DNA from: Bacillota bacterium
GTDB taxonomy: Bacteria; Bacillota; Clostridia; Lachnospirales; Lachnospiraceae
DNA: 60,144 nucleotides
Direction of reading: 5' to 3'
NCBI GenBank assembly: GCA_029224465.1
Contig: JAQXUQ010000009.1
Coordinates: 1-60,144 of the forward strand
The notes beneath the pieces were generated by a model. It did no database searches. It had not been told where the DNA came from and was given only the letters and a program-made list of their open reading frames with translations. Below, piece by piece: positions 47,007-56,219 of this stretch (the first letter of the stretch is position 1; every line of letters starts with the position of its first letter). A program made the position numbers and the translations under genes.

Positions 47007-48547
47007 AATCCCGCGTAAATCATGTCAACCTGCTGATATCCGGGCCCGTAGGCTCCGAAAATGATGACCGCGAAAATCAGCGCATAATACGCGCTCCAGC
47101 GAAGAGCCGCGCTCCTGTTCTGCAGCAGTTCCCCGGGACGGATCCCCTTCTCGCGAAGGCAGTCATAAACGATGACAATGACCGTTCCAAGAAAAATTGC
47201 GACGAAATCGCCGCGGTCCAGCCCCATGTGCAGCAGCGTGCCGTCGGAGAGCATGGAGAACTGCGGCGCCCCGAAAATACTTTTCACCATCGAAAGGCCG
47301 GTTTTCAGCCCGTCCGCCCGGAAAAACATCTCTCCGAGAACGATGATACATAAGGTTCGAACCGTCCGGAAGACGCGGAAAAACAACGCGTCTTTCCGGA
47401 GCCCGAGGGCCCTGTAGAATTCTGTTTTGGCGGGTTCCAGCATCGTCTCCAGAAGCAGCAGTACAAAATAATACATGCCATAGACAAGATAGTTCCACTG
47501 CGGGCCGTGCCAGATGCCGTTAAACAGCCAGACCGGAAACAAGGCGATCGCGGCTTCTCCGACCCTGGAAATATATTTGCCGAAGCGCTCTTTGGAAAAC
47601 TTCATCCAGCGCATCGACAGCTTTGAAACCGAAACCGGATAAAATACGTATGTTTTCAGCCAGACACCAAGCGAGATATGCCAGCGGCGCCAGAATTCGG
47701 AAGCGCTCTGTGAAAAGAACGGCTGCCGGAAGTTCTCGGGCAGACGGATGCCGAACAGCTGCGCCGACCCGATGATGATATCGCAGGTACCGGAAAAATC
47801 CATGTAAAGCTGCAGCGTATACGCGATGCCCGCAGTGACTGTCATGACGCCGCTGAAATTTGCGTGGTAATTATAGAAAGTCGCTACCAGAGTGTTCAGC
47901 CGGTCCGCGATCACCATCTTCTTGAACAGTCCCCAAAGGATCCGTACGCTCCCGTCCCGCAGGTTGGTGCTCTGCAGGCTTTTCCCGGTTACCAGTTGAT
48001 CCGCGGTGTCCTGATACCGTGCGATCGGGCCTTCCATGATCTGCGGGAAGAAACCGAGAAAGAGCGCGAGCTTTGCGAAGTTCCTCTCCGGCTTGATCCT
48101 TTTCCACTTGACTTCGAGAAGATATCCGGCAGCTTCCAGCGTATAGTAGGAAATGCCGACCGGAACCGCGATCTTCAGGATACGCAAGGGCGTTCTCACA
48201 TGCGCGAGCCGGATGGAATTGATGGTCCCTGCGGCAAAACGGCTGTATTTGACGGTAAGGAGAATTCCGAACAGAACAAGAATGCCGAACGTGGCAAGCC
48301 GCGCTCTCCGTGCCTTTCGGACCCTCGGAGGTTCGTTCTCCTTCTTTCTTCCGATCAGAAGACCGAGAACATAGACAAAGACACTCGTCAGAATCAGGTA
48401 AATTACAAGGAACCGGCCAAGAAGGAAGAAGTATCCCCAGCTGAAAGCCAGCAGAGTGTATTTGCGGTATTTTTCCGGCGTAAGCTGGTACAGAACAAGA
48501 GCAGCCGGCAAAAACGCGCCCAGATATAAGAAAGAATTATAACCCAT
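47003..48547 (-). CDS. MBOAT-family membrane O-acyltransferase (AlgI/DltB-like), copy 2
   Basis: Same family as the copy at 40709 but clearly divergent, so the pairs are not a recent tandem duplicate. The 514-residue protein has about 11 helices, VPVGISYYTLEAAGYLLEVK, FLGFFPQIMEGPIARYQDTA, SEFWRRWHISLGVWLKTYVF, and the catalytic His in FNGIWHGPQWNYLVYGMYYF. The N-terminus MGYNSFLYLGAFLPAALV matches the usual MBOAT start, so the ATG at 48547 is firm. The ATG is three bases from the foot of a long hairpin that contains the GGGAG ribosome-binding site. First gene of the seven-gene operon. Confidence 0.92.
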   Translation of the reverse strand: MGYNSFLYLGAFLPAALVLYQLTPEKYRKYTLLAFSWGYFFLLGRFLVIYLILTSVFVYVLGLLIGRKKENEPPRVRKARRARLATFGILVLFGILLTVKYSRFAAGTINSIRLAHVRTPLRILKIAVPVGISYYTLEAAGYLLEVKWKRIKPERNFAKLALFLGFFPQIMEGPIARYQDTADQLVTGKSLQSTNLRDGSVRILWGLFKKMVIADRLNTLVATFYNYHANFSGVMTVTAGIAYTLQLYMDFSGTCDIIIGSAQLFGIRLPENFRQPFFSQSASEFWRRWHISLGVWLKTYVFYPVSVSKLSMRWMKFSKERFGKYISRVGEAAIALFPVWLFNGIWHGPQWNYLVYGMYYFVLLLLETMLEPAKTEFYRALGLRKDALFFRVFRTVRTLCIIVLGEMFFRADGLKTGLSMVKSIFGAPQFSMLSDGTLLHMGLDRGDFVAIFLGTVIVIVYDCLREKGIRPGELLQNRSAALRWSAYYALIFAVIIFGAYGPGYQQVDMIYAGF

Positions 48548-48549
48548 AC

Positions 48550-48598
48550 AAAAACTCCCGCATTCATAGTGCTCACGCTTATGAATGTAGGAGTTTTT
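48550..48598 (-). promoter_or_regulatory. Leader hairpin that buries the ribosome-binding site of the O-acylation operon
   Basis: On the minus strand AAAAACTCC (48598-48590) pairs with GGAGTTTTT (48558-48550). The stem continues through a T-G wobble, an A/C mismatch and a C-G pair to ATTCATA/TATGAAT, with an 11-base loop. The GGGAG Shine-Dalgarno of MBOAT copy 2 is in the 3' arm and the T5 run ends two bases before the ATG. It can act as an intrinsic terminator, as a translation block, or both. A weak promoter (TTTAGA, 17 bases, TACATT; 48608-48636) would start transcripts almost at its 5' edge. Confidence 0.7.
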
Positions 48599-48657
48599 CC
48601 ATAATTGAATGTAAATGCCGCCTTAAGATTTCTAAAGAAAGTCTGCGGACCCGTTTT

Positions 48658-49161
48658 TCAGAAACCTTCTTCCCGGCGGAGCTTCCTGTATTTTCTGCGC
48701 AGTTTTGCTCCTTCATACTCCGCGCGGTCATTTTCGGTCTCCAGAAAAAGTCCGTAAGGAACCGGTACAGGCCTGCCGTCTTTGTCAACGCAGACCTCGG
48801 TCAGATATGCCCTGTTGACCGGTTTTCGGATTCCCGTTTCAACATCCTGCACATACGTATCTGTTCGCACCTCAACAGATGTGTGTCCCACATAGGTGAC
48901 TTTAGCGCGCAGTACGACAATCTCCCCGAGGCTGACTCCTGCTTTGAACTGCAGGTTATCGACAGCTGCGGTAGTCACCATCCTGTTGCTGTGCATGACG
49001 GCAGCCAGTCCCGCCGTTTCATCGATCCATTCCATCAGCCGGCCGCCGAAGAGTCTTCCGTAACCGTTGATATCCGACGAGCGGACGGATTTGATTGTCT
49101 CAACGACAGACTCCCGCGGCGCCTTGTATCCTTTTTCAAATTTCTGCTGTTCTTCTTCCAT
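48658..49161 (-). CDS. Acyl-CoA thioesterase (hotdog fold)
   Basis: Hydrolyses acyl-CoA thioesters; cytoplasmic. The 167-residue protein has INGYGRLFGGRLMEWIDETA, the YciA/BACH-type motif with the catalytic Asp in WIDE, then AVDNLQFKAGVSLGEIVVLR and VGHTSVEVRTDTYVQDVETG. The C-terminal tail is basic (AKLRRKYRKLRREEGF). The ATG at 49161 begins the recognisable protein; an in-frame GTG at 49191 is an alternative. It follows sbcC by about 67 bases. Substrate chain length is unknown. Confidence 0.88.
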   Translation of the reverse strand: MEEEQQKFEKGYKAPRESVVETIKSVRSSDINGYGRLFGGRLMEWIDETAGLAAVMHSNRMVTTAAVDNLQFKAGVSLGEIVVLRAKVTYVGHTSVEVRTDTYVQDVETGIRKPVNRAYLTEVCVDKDGRPVPVPYGLFLETENDRAEYEGAKLRRKYRKLRREEGF

Positions 49162-49228
49162 ACTGCACCATTCTTCCCTTCCGCTGCACACGCCCTCGGT
49201 GTCCGGCTTTTCGCATCCCCGTTTCCTG

Positions 49229-52200
49229 TCAGCTGATCTGCCAGCGGGCGTGGCTTCCGGTGTCGTCCTTCGTGATAATCAGCTGATCGTCGATTTCCTG
49301 CTTAAGTTCCGACACATGCGAGATGATGCCGATCATCCTCGATCCTTCCGCCATCCGCTGCAAAACACGCACCGCCTGATCCCTCGCGTGATCGTCCAGT
49401 GTTCCGAAGCCCTCGTCAATAAACATGATATCCAGATTGATCGAAGCAGAGCTTTCCCGGATCTGATCTGCCATGCCAAGCGCCAGCGAAAGCGCCGCCA
49501 TAAACGACTCGCCGCCGGAAAGTGTCCGGATTTCGCGCTCTTTCCCGGTTACATTGGAATAGACGAGAAGATCCAGCCCGTGATTTCTGCCCGTTCCGGC
49601 TTTCGTAAGATCCACCATGCGCAGCTCAAACTGACCGGCTGACATTTCGGAAAACCGCGCGTTCGCGCATCGCAGAATCCGCTGCAGATATCTTCTCTGC
49701 ACAAAGGTTTCAATATCCATGCGCGCGCCGGTCTGCCTGCCGCCCAGCCGTTCATACAGATCGCAGATTCTGCCGTACTCCTCCATGACCTTTGTCCGCT
49801 GCTGCAGCTGCGGCTTTAACGAATCAAGAGCGGCTTTATTCGTAGTGTAAAGCTGCCGGAGCTTGCGCTCCTCTTCCTGCGTCCTGTCCAGCTGCTGCTG
49901 CGCCTTTTCCTGCGCGGACATCAACGCTTCCAGATCCGGCTTCTCCTGGCCTGAGACTCCTTTCTGCGCTGCCTCCATTGCCCCCGTGACCGCCGCCTTG
50001 TCCTGACGGAAACGGCTGACCCTGTCCCGCATCGCGCTGCTGTCCTCTTTCGTCCACTTCCGCGTCATCTCCATCCACGACGCGTCATCTGCAAAGTGTT
50101 TCTTTTCAAGGATATCCTGATATACCGCTTCTTTCCGGCTTCTATCCTCTTCAAGAAGAGGCAGATCCGCCTCATATTGCTGGATCAGCGCGAAGCAGCG
50201 GCTCAGCTGCTCCCTGCTCTCCTGTGTGTCTTTTCTTGCGCTCTCTGCCGCAGCGGCTGCTCCGAAAAGCGCGGCGTCCGCATTTTCCTGCGCCTTTTGT
50301 GCTTCTTCCTTCGTCCGGAAATCATGAAGGCGGCTGCCGATCTCAAACAGGGCCGCTGCTGCGCCGGAGAGTTCCTCCTTCGCTTTTGTATCCGCCTCCT
50401 GCGCTTCCCGTAGCTTCGTCTGAAGTCTTATTCTTTCCCCTGCAACCTCTTTCAGATTGTCCGAAGCCTCCTTCAGCTTTGCGGCATCTTCGCGCAGTTT
50501 CTCCTCCTGTGACTTCAAAATATCCGCCCATGCGCGCAGAATCTTTATTTCATCATCAAGTGTAATCTCTTCCGGGATTTCGAGTCCGGTGTCCGCGTTG
50601 ACAAGGTTCGTTCGAATGGTTTGCACTGCTTCTGTATAGTTCTTCTGCTTCTCCAGAAGAACCTTTGCCGCCGCACCCGAGCGCGCGGATTTTTCCATCC
50701 TCTCTTTTTCAAGGGCAGACACTTCCTGTGAAAGAGCGTCGATCTTTTCCCTTGTCAGCCCCTTGTCGCCTGCCGGCGCGCTGCAGGGCGCAGGATGATG
50801 CGTCGAACCGCAGACCGGACACGGCTTTCCTTCCATCAGCGTTGTGGCAAGGTATCCTGCCTGCGCATCCAGAAAGGCGCTGTTCGCGCTTTCATACGCC
50901 GCTCTTTTCTCTTCACAGGCGCGGGTGACAAGGCTGTAATCCTCCGCGGCCTGCCGTGCGCTCTGTCTCTGCTGTTCAAGGTCTTTGTACTGCTCCTTTG
51001 TTTTTCGGATCAGCTGCGCAATTTCACGGCCGCTCCGGAAGCGCATCTCCCATTCTGCAAGCCTTCCGTCCGCCCCGGAAAGCCTTGCCTGCGTTTCCTG
51101 CCACTCTGTTGCCTTTTTGTCGTACGCCCGCAGGTTTTCATCTGCCTGCAGAAGCAGATTTTCTGCTTCCTTCGCTGTTTTTTCACAGCGCTCTTTCTTC
51201 TCTTTCGCTGCCTGTGCCTTATCCAGTGTATCCAGCGCCTGCCGCACGCGCTCCCGCACCTTCGTGTCCGCGGAGCGTTCTTCGTCCTCCCTCTCTTTTG
51301 CCTGCAGAAGCGCGGCTTCGCGCAGGTTCTGTGCCTTCTGCAGGAGCGGCAGCTTCTCTCTTTGCCTTAAAAGCTCCGCGGACTTTGCGGTCAGGGATTT
51401 TTCCGCCTCTTGCAGCGCCGTATAACACTGCAGAATTTCATAGGCATCTTCGATCTTTTCGCCGGTCTTCTCTACGCCGCGGAGCTCCTCTTCCATAGAG
51501 TCAAGTTCCAAGAGCCGCGCACGCGCCTGCTCCAGCTGTTCGAAAGTCGCCGCAAGTGTCTTCGCCTGCGTATACTGCCCCCGCTTTTCATCGCGAAGGG
51601 TGGATGCCTGCCGCGTTTTCTCCGAAAGATCCGAAAGCTCCTGCTCCAGCTGCCCGCACTGCCATTCCAAAAGCTCTGTAAATCTTGCAAGTGCAGCAGC
51701 ATTCATCTTCTTCTCGGAAAGAAGCTGCTGCCGGAGCTTCATAAGCTCCGCACATTTTTCTTGCGCAGAAGAGTCATGCGCCCCGCCATCCGTGTCCGAT
51801 CCATCCGCCTGCACCGGCAGGCTGCAGTGCCGGACTTCGGCAAGCATCGCGCTCTGCGCCTCGAGTATCTGTGTCTTTTTGCCTGCCACCTTCATCGCCA
51901 GCAGCCTGACCGTCCGGTCGAAGATCTCCGTTCCGAAGAGCTTCCGGAATATTTCCCGTTTCCGGTCGGAAGAAGCGCGCAGCAGTTCCATGAACTCTCC
52001 CTGCGCGATCATGGCTACCTGGGAAAACTGCTCCTTGGTCAGCCCCGTGATCTCAATAAGCTTTGCGGCAGCTTCCTTCTGCGGATACTCCGACCCGTCC
52101 GGCATGTAAAGATCAATGGCTTCCGGAACTGCCTGATCTGCCGCACCGCTGCGCTTCGCCTTCCGGAAATGCCGGGGCGAGCGTCTCACCGTGTACAAAA

Positions 52201-52477
52201 GCTCTCTGCCGCCGCTGTTTTCGGTGAACGTCAGTTCCACATAGGGTTCAACGTCAAGAGCTGCGTACTGGCTCTGCAGCTCTGCGCCGTCCTTGCGGTT
52301 GGTACTGGAGCTTGCCTCGCCGTACAGTGCGAAAACAATCGCGTCAAACACCGTCGTCTTCCCTGCGCCCGTGTCTCCGGTTATCAGGAAGATATTCTGG
52401 TTAGGTTTTTCAAAATCAATGACCGTGCGTCCCGCGTACGAACCGAACGCCTGCATCACCAGCCTGACCGGCTTCAT
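49229..52477 (-). CDS. sbcC: SbcC subunit of SbcCD exonuclease
   Basis: SMC-like ATPase of the SbcCD nuclease that opens hairpins and blocked DNA ends. The 1082-residue protein has an N-terminal Walker A LITGDTGAGKTTVFDAIVFA (about 32-51) and two long coiled-coil arms. They are joined by a zinc hook CPVCGSTHHPAPC near residue 554. The C-terminal ATPase half has TLSGGESFMAALSLALGMAD and LDIMFIDEGFGTLDDHARDQ. It overlaps the end of sbcD by 4 bases. Confidence 0.96.
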   Translation of the reverse strand: MKPVRLVMQAFGSYAGRTVIDFEKPNQNIFLITGDTGAGKTTVFDAIVFALYGEASSSTNRKDGAELQSQYAALDVEPYVELTFTENSGGRELLYTVRRSPRHFRKAKRSGAADQAVPEAIDLYMPDGSEYPQKEAAAKLIEITGLTKEQFSQVAMIAQGEFMELLRASSDRKREIFRKLFGTEIFDRTVRLLAMKVAGKKTQILEAQSAMLAEVRHCSLPVQADGSDTDGGAHDSSAQEKCAELMKLRQQLLSEKKMNAAALARFTELLEWQCGQLEQELSDLSEKTRQASTLRDEKRGQYTQAKTLAATFEQLEQARARLLELDSMEEELRGVEKTGEKIEDAYEILQCYTALQEAEKSLTAKSAELLRQREKLPLLQKAQNLREAALLQAKEREDEERSADTKVRERVRQALDTLDKAQAAKEKKERCEKTAKEAENLLLQADENLRAYDKKATEWQETQARLSGADGRLAEWEMRFRSGREIAQLIRKTKEQYKDLEQQRQSARQAAEDYSLVTRACEEKRAAYESANSAFLDAQAGYLATTLMEGKPCPVCGSTHHPAPCSAPAGDKGLTREKIDALSQEVSALEKERMEKSARSGAAAKVLLEKQKNYTEAVQTIRTNLVNADTGLEIPEEITLDDEIKILRAWADILKSQEEKLREDAAKLKEASDNLKEVAGERIRLQTKLREAQEADTKAKEELSGAAAALFEIGSRLHDFRTKEEAQKAQENADAALFGAAAAAESARKDTQESREQLSRCFALIQQYEADLPLLEEDRSRKEAVYQDILEKKHFADDASWMEMTRKWTKEDSSAMRDRVSRFRQDKAAVTGAMEAAQKGVSGQEKPDLEALMSAQEKAQQQLDRTQEEERKLRQLYTTNKAALDSLKPQLQQRTKVMEEYGRICDLYERLGGRQTGARMDIETFVQRRYLQRILRCANARFSEMSAGQFELRMVDLTKAGTGRNHGLDLLVYSNVTGKEREIRTLSGGESFMAALSLALGMADQIRESSASINLDIMFIDEGFGTLDDHARDQAVRVLQRMAEGSRMIGIISHVSELKQEIDDQLIITKDDTGSHARWQIS

Positions 52478-53625
52478 GCATTATCCTCCGCTGCTTCATT
52501 GATGACACCGCGCAGAAGCTCCTGTTCCTCTTCGTCCAGATCCCCCAGATAACTGCTGCACAGCTCGAAAGGATCCATGGAAATCTCTTCCGCGGCTTCC
52601 GTGCCGGTATTGACTTCCCGCACGGCTTCCCTCCGGATTTCCAGAACATTCGGAAAAGCCTGCCGGATATGATCCTGCATGTCGATGACGTCAAGGTCCT
52701 CTTTGTCCGTCAAAACAACACGGACATAATCCTCACACCCCTGCCGCAGGACATCCCGTAAAGATCCCCGGAGCACGCGGACCGCATGCAGCGGCCGCAG
52801 CGGCAGTACGTTTGTCCGGACATTGCCTTTCTCCAGGAGCTCGACTTCGATGATTCCCTTCTGCTGCCCCGCCTCGCTGAAGGAGCAGGCCATCGGCGTC
52901 CCCGGATAGCGGAAAAATTCGCTGCCGACGCGCATCGGCTTATGGATGTGTCCCAGCGCCGCGTAGTCGAACCTCTCCAGAACATCTGCACGGACTTCAT
53001 CAATATTTCCGGCCATGCGGATTTCGGAATCCATGCGTTCCACATCGTCCGGATCTTTCCCCGCCGGCAGATAAAACTGATGGCTGACCAGTACATTCCG
53101 CTGCTCCGCATCGATCTCTTCCCGTTCAATCAGCCGGTGCACGGAAGCATCATAGGAAAGATTATTTCCGTTTTCATCTGTTCCCACAATGTCCCGGATC
53201 ATGGACGGCTTTACGAACGGCAGCAGGTAAAAATTCACGGGGCCGTATTCGTCCCGCAGCGTAATTTTCTCGATGGAATCCTCCTGCTTTTGCGGAGGCA
53301 TCCCGATCATATATACGTTCCGGCTGCGGAGAATCTGCCGGTAGATGTTCAGTCTCGGCGCACTGTCATGGTTGCCGCTGATCATCATGATCACGGCAGA
53401 CGGAAGGGCCTGCGTCAGCGCCGAGATAAACCGGTCAAACAGCGTAGCCGCCTCCGCGGACGGAACAGCCTTGTCATAAATATCGCCGGCGATGACAATC
53501 GCATCCGGGCGTCTTTCTGCGGCGATCTTCACGATTTCCCGGAAAACATACGCCTGATCCTCTCCCATGTCCCGGTTCATCAGTTTCAGACCGATATGAA
53601 GATCCGATAAATGTAAAAACTTCAT
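52474..53625 (-). CDS. sbcD: SbcD nuclease subunit
   Basis: Mn2+-dependent metallophosphoesterase subunit of SbcCD. The 383-residue protein has the five phosphodiesterase blocks: FLHLSDLHIG, VIAGDIYDKAVPS, MISGNHDS, then VSHQFYL and ALGHIHKPMRVG. The C-terminal capping/Mre11-like domain ends SSYLGDLDEEEQELLRGVIN. Start ATG is 23 bases after the lipoprotein stop, and the stop overlaps sbcC. Confidence 0.96.
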   Translation of the reverse strand: MKFLHLSDLHIGLKLMNRDMGEDQAYVFREIVKIAAERRPDAIVIAGDIYDKAVPSAEAATLFDRFISALTQALPSAVIMMISGNHDSAPRLNIYRQILRSRNVYMIGMPPQKQEDSIEKITLRDEYGPVNFYLLPFVKPSMIRDIVGTDENGNNLSYDASVHRLIEREEIDAEQRNVLVSHQFYLPAGKDPDDVERMDSEIRMAGNIDEVRADVLERFDYAALGHIHKPMRVGSEFFRYPGTPMACSFSEAGQQKGIIEVELLEKGNVRTNVLPLRPLHAVRVLRGSLRDVLRQGCEDYVRVVLTDKEDLDVIDMQDHIRQAFPNVLEIRREAVREVNTGTEAAEEISMDPFELCSSYLGDLDEEEQELLRGVINEAAEDNA

Positions 53626-53648
53626 TCTGTTTCCTTGTCCGCCATGCG

Positions 53649-55037
53649 TCAGTTCTCCAGCTGTTCCAGCATCTGCGTGCGGGACAGGCAGGACTGCACG
53701 CCGTCTTTGCCGGAAAGCAGATCTTTTCCGATCCGCAGCGGTGAATCCCCCTGTACCTGCAGCTCCATCCTGCGCTTCGCGCTCCTGTACGCCTCTTCAT
53801 CACTCCAGAAACCATTTTCCGCGGTATAAAATCCGGTTAACGGCAGACCGTCGGTTCCGTTGATCGGATTTCCGTCCGAGTCTGTCAGGGCTTCGGTCCA
53901 GCAGGACATGACCGTCTCCAAAGACCCGTTCCGCATCCGGTACCAGTTCTCGGACGAGCCGTCCGGGCGCTTTGTGCTGTTTTGCACATATCCCGTCTTC
54001 GGATACAGAAGAATGGTTTCGTTCCCGTCCTGACTGAAATACCAGGCCGGACCCTGAAACAGCATACCGTCATCGTACCTGACAATCGAAAAAGCATTGT
54101 CATTGACTGCAATCAGTACCGGATTGCCGCTGCCGGCCTGCTGCAGCGCAAAGCCTGTGTAATCATTCGCACCATAAGCGTCCTTGATGATTCCGGTCCG
54201 GACGATGTCCGCGTAAACATCCTTGTAGCTCTTTCCTGCGGTGCTGCCCTGTAAATAGTTCTTCATATCGTCCATCGTCATGCCGGATTCCCAGGAAACA
54301 GCTCCGCGCGTGTTGAAGGCTTTTTCCAGATTTTCCCGGTACTGCTCCTGTGAAACGCTCTTCCCGTCCCATTCGTAATCCATCTGCGTATTGCCCGCGA
54401 TGTCTTTCGTACCCGAAGGATCCTGAAATCCATACGTTCCGGATGGCAGCGGTTCGAAATCATCCTCTCCCATCCGCAACAGCTCATCATAGTACGCGCC
54501 CATATGCCCGTCCGCGTTGTCGATGATATTCCGCTTCTCAACGTAGCGGAGGCCGAGGCGGGCGGTCTGGTATGTTCTGACCTCCCCATGAAAGATACCG
54601 GCAATCAGATTGCCTCCAGCTTCGCTCATCGTACTGATGACCATCTCCGGGACAGAATCGTTGTTGACATAGATGAAGCCAAGCGAGCAGGTCGACGGGT
54701 CGTAAGGATTGCCGTCCGGATCCCGCATGTTATTCAGAAAATCAAGATACAGTTTCTTCCAGTCTGTATCTGCAGGCACATCCGGTCCGTCCGTATCCGC
54801 TGTCGCGGATGCCGCTGCATCCGCCGCTTCCTTAGCTCCGGTCTTCTCTGTGGAAGCCTGCTGCACTGCCCCGGCGGCGGACGCAGTACCCCCTGTCTTC
54901 CCTGTTGCAGCTGCCTCCGTATTCCCGGCGGCTGGCGTCTCCGTCTGTGCTGCGGCGGGCGCGGACGGCGTCTGCACGCCACAGGCTGCAAGAATCAGTG
55001 AAATTCCGGCTGCCGCCAGTATATGAAATCTCCTCAT
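53649..55037 (-). CDS. Lipoprotein of unknown function
   Basis: I do not recognise the family. The 462-residue protein has a lipoprotein signal with lipobox LAAC (Cys19), an Ala/Thr/Glu-rich low-complexity linker to about residue 85, and a globular part from WKKLYLDFLNNMRD onward. The first block SLGFIYVNNDSVPEMVIST resembles the short beta/Asp-rich repeats of secreted clostridial proteins that describe a value to be measured, but that is only a resemblance. Aromatic-rich blocks (GPAWYFSQDGNETILLYPKT) and few cysteines follow. Between an SDR gene and sbcD; no functional link is evident. Confidence 0.75.
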   Translation of the reverse strand: MRRFHILAAAGISLILAACGVQTPSAPAAAQTETPAAGNTEAAATGKTGGTASAAGAVQQASTEKTGAKEAADAAASATADTDGPDVPADTDWKKLYLDFLNNMRDPDGNPYDPSTCSLGFIYVNNDSVPEMVISTMSEAGGNLIAGIFHGEVRTYQTARLGLRYVEKRNIIDNADGHMGAYYDELLRMGEDDFEPLPSGTYGFQDPSGTKDIAGNTQMDYEWDGKSVSQEQYRENLEKAFNTRGAVSWESGMTMDDMKNYLQGSTAGKSYKDVYADIVRTGIIKDAYGANDYTGFALQQAGSGNPVLIAVNDNAFSIVRYDDGMLFQGPAWYFSQDGNETILLYPKTGYVQNSTKRPDGSSENWYRMRNGSLETVMSCWTEALTDSDGNPINGTDGLPLTGFYTAENGFWSDEEAYRSAKRRMELQVQGDSPLRIGKDLLSGKDGVQSCLSRTQMLEQLEN

Positions 55038-55053
55038 AAAACATTCCTTCCTG

Positions 55054-56076
55054 TCATATCAGTGCATTTTTCGCACTCTCGAGCGACTGTACGACGCGGC
55101 CGCACCATGCGTCAAAGTCCGGATCTTCGATCCGGCACTCCGGATGGCTCCGGATGTACGATACGGCAAGGTGCGCTCCCTGATAAAACGGCACCGTGGT
55201 TCCCATATCCGGCACCAGACGTTTGAGTTTGCGATTGTCGAAAATGACACTCGAAGCTTTGTCTCCCAGCAGCTGCCCGCGCAGGTCATACCGCGCGCCG
55301 GCTTCCGCCAGAAAATCGGAGGATACATGGTATGGAATCAGTGGAACGCCGAGTTCGTCCGCGATGATCTGATGAATTTGATTCCATGTGAGAACTTCAT
55401 CGCCGGTAATCTGAAAAACTTCGCCGACCGCCTGCGGATTGCCCATAAGTCCGGTGAATCCCCGCGCGAAGTCTGTATTAAACGTAACCGTCCATAAAGA
55501 TGTTCCGTCGCCCGGGATAATGACCGGCTGATGCCGCAGCATCCGCAAAAGGACCTGCCACGATCCCCGGTCGCCATGGACCGCGACCGGAAGTCTCCGT
55601 TCATCATATGTATGGCTCGGCCGCACAATCGTTACCGGGAAATGATCTTCCCGCAGCCTCGCCATCAGGTACTCCTCGCAGGCGATTTTATCCCTCGAAT
55701 ACTGCCAGTAAGGATTGGCCAGCGTCGTTCCCTCGGTAATGAACGGACATACGGACGGCTTGTGATAAGCCGATGCCGAACTGATGAAAATGAACTGTCC
55801 GGTCTTCCCCTGAAACAGCCGGAAGTCCCGCTCCGCGTCTTCCCTCCGAAATCCGATAAAGTCGCAGACCACATCGAAACATGCGTCTCCGAGCTTCTCC
55901 TCCACCGCCTTTTCATCGTGTATATCCGCGGTGATGGTCCGGACACCGCCCGGAAGGCTGATACCGCGGTTGCCGCGGTTCAGCAATGTGATATCCCATG
56001 TTCCGTCCTCTGCGAGCGCGCGGACAACTGCTGCGCTGATTGTGCCTGTGCCGCCTATGATGAGTGCCTTCCGCAT
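55054..56076 (-). CDS. NAD-dependent epimerase/dehydratase-family (extended SDR) protein
   Basis: Rossmann-fold oxidoreductase or nucleotide-sugar-type enzyme. The 340-residue protein has ALIIGGTGTISAAVVRALAE at residues 4-23 (dinucleotide binding), DVVCDFIGF, and FIFISSASAYHKP. The active site is YSRDKIACE (YxxxK). SSLWTVTFNTDFARGF-type substrate regions follow (in part LWTVTFNTDFARGFTGLMGN). Close to the NAD-epimerase group that includes uncharacterised mRNA-binding-like homologs; substrate cannot be named. GGGAGGG precedes the ATG and a TATAAT (minus, 56121-56126) lies about 50 bases upstream. Confidence 0.85.
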   Translation of the reverse strand: MRKALIIGGTGTISAAVVRALAEDGTWDITLLNRGNRGISLPGGVRTITADIHDEKAVEEKLGDACFDVVCDFIGFRREDAERDFRLFQGKTGQFIFISSASAYHKPSVCPFITEGTTLANPYWQYSRDKIACEEYLMARLREDHFPVTIVRPSHTYDERRLPVAVHGDRGSWQVLLRMLRHQPVIIPGDGTSLWTVTFNTDFARGFTGLMGNPQAVGEVFQITGDEVLTWNQIHQIIADELGVPLIPYHVSSDFLAEAGARYDLRGQLLGDKASSVIFDNRKLKRLVPDMGTTVPFYQGAHLAVSYIRSHPECRIEDPDFDAWCGRVVQSLESAKNALI

Positions 56077-56160
56077 CTGTTAACCCTCCCTGGTATACAC
56101 CGCTTTGTAACCTTGGGAAAATTATACCATGAGTTTTGAAAAAATAATGCAAATCTGTTA

Positions 56161-56189
56161 TTGACATTGATCGCAGAGTTTTGTATACT
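56161..56189 (+). promoter_or_regulatory. Promoter for tRNA-Met
   Basis: TTGACA and TATACT are separated by 17 bases, about 30 bases before the tRNA. It is divergent from the SDR gene. Confidence 0.7.
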
Positions 56190-56219
56190 ACAAAAGCTGT
56201 CAGCAATGACGGAACTGAT

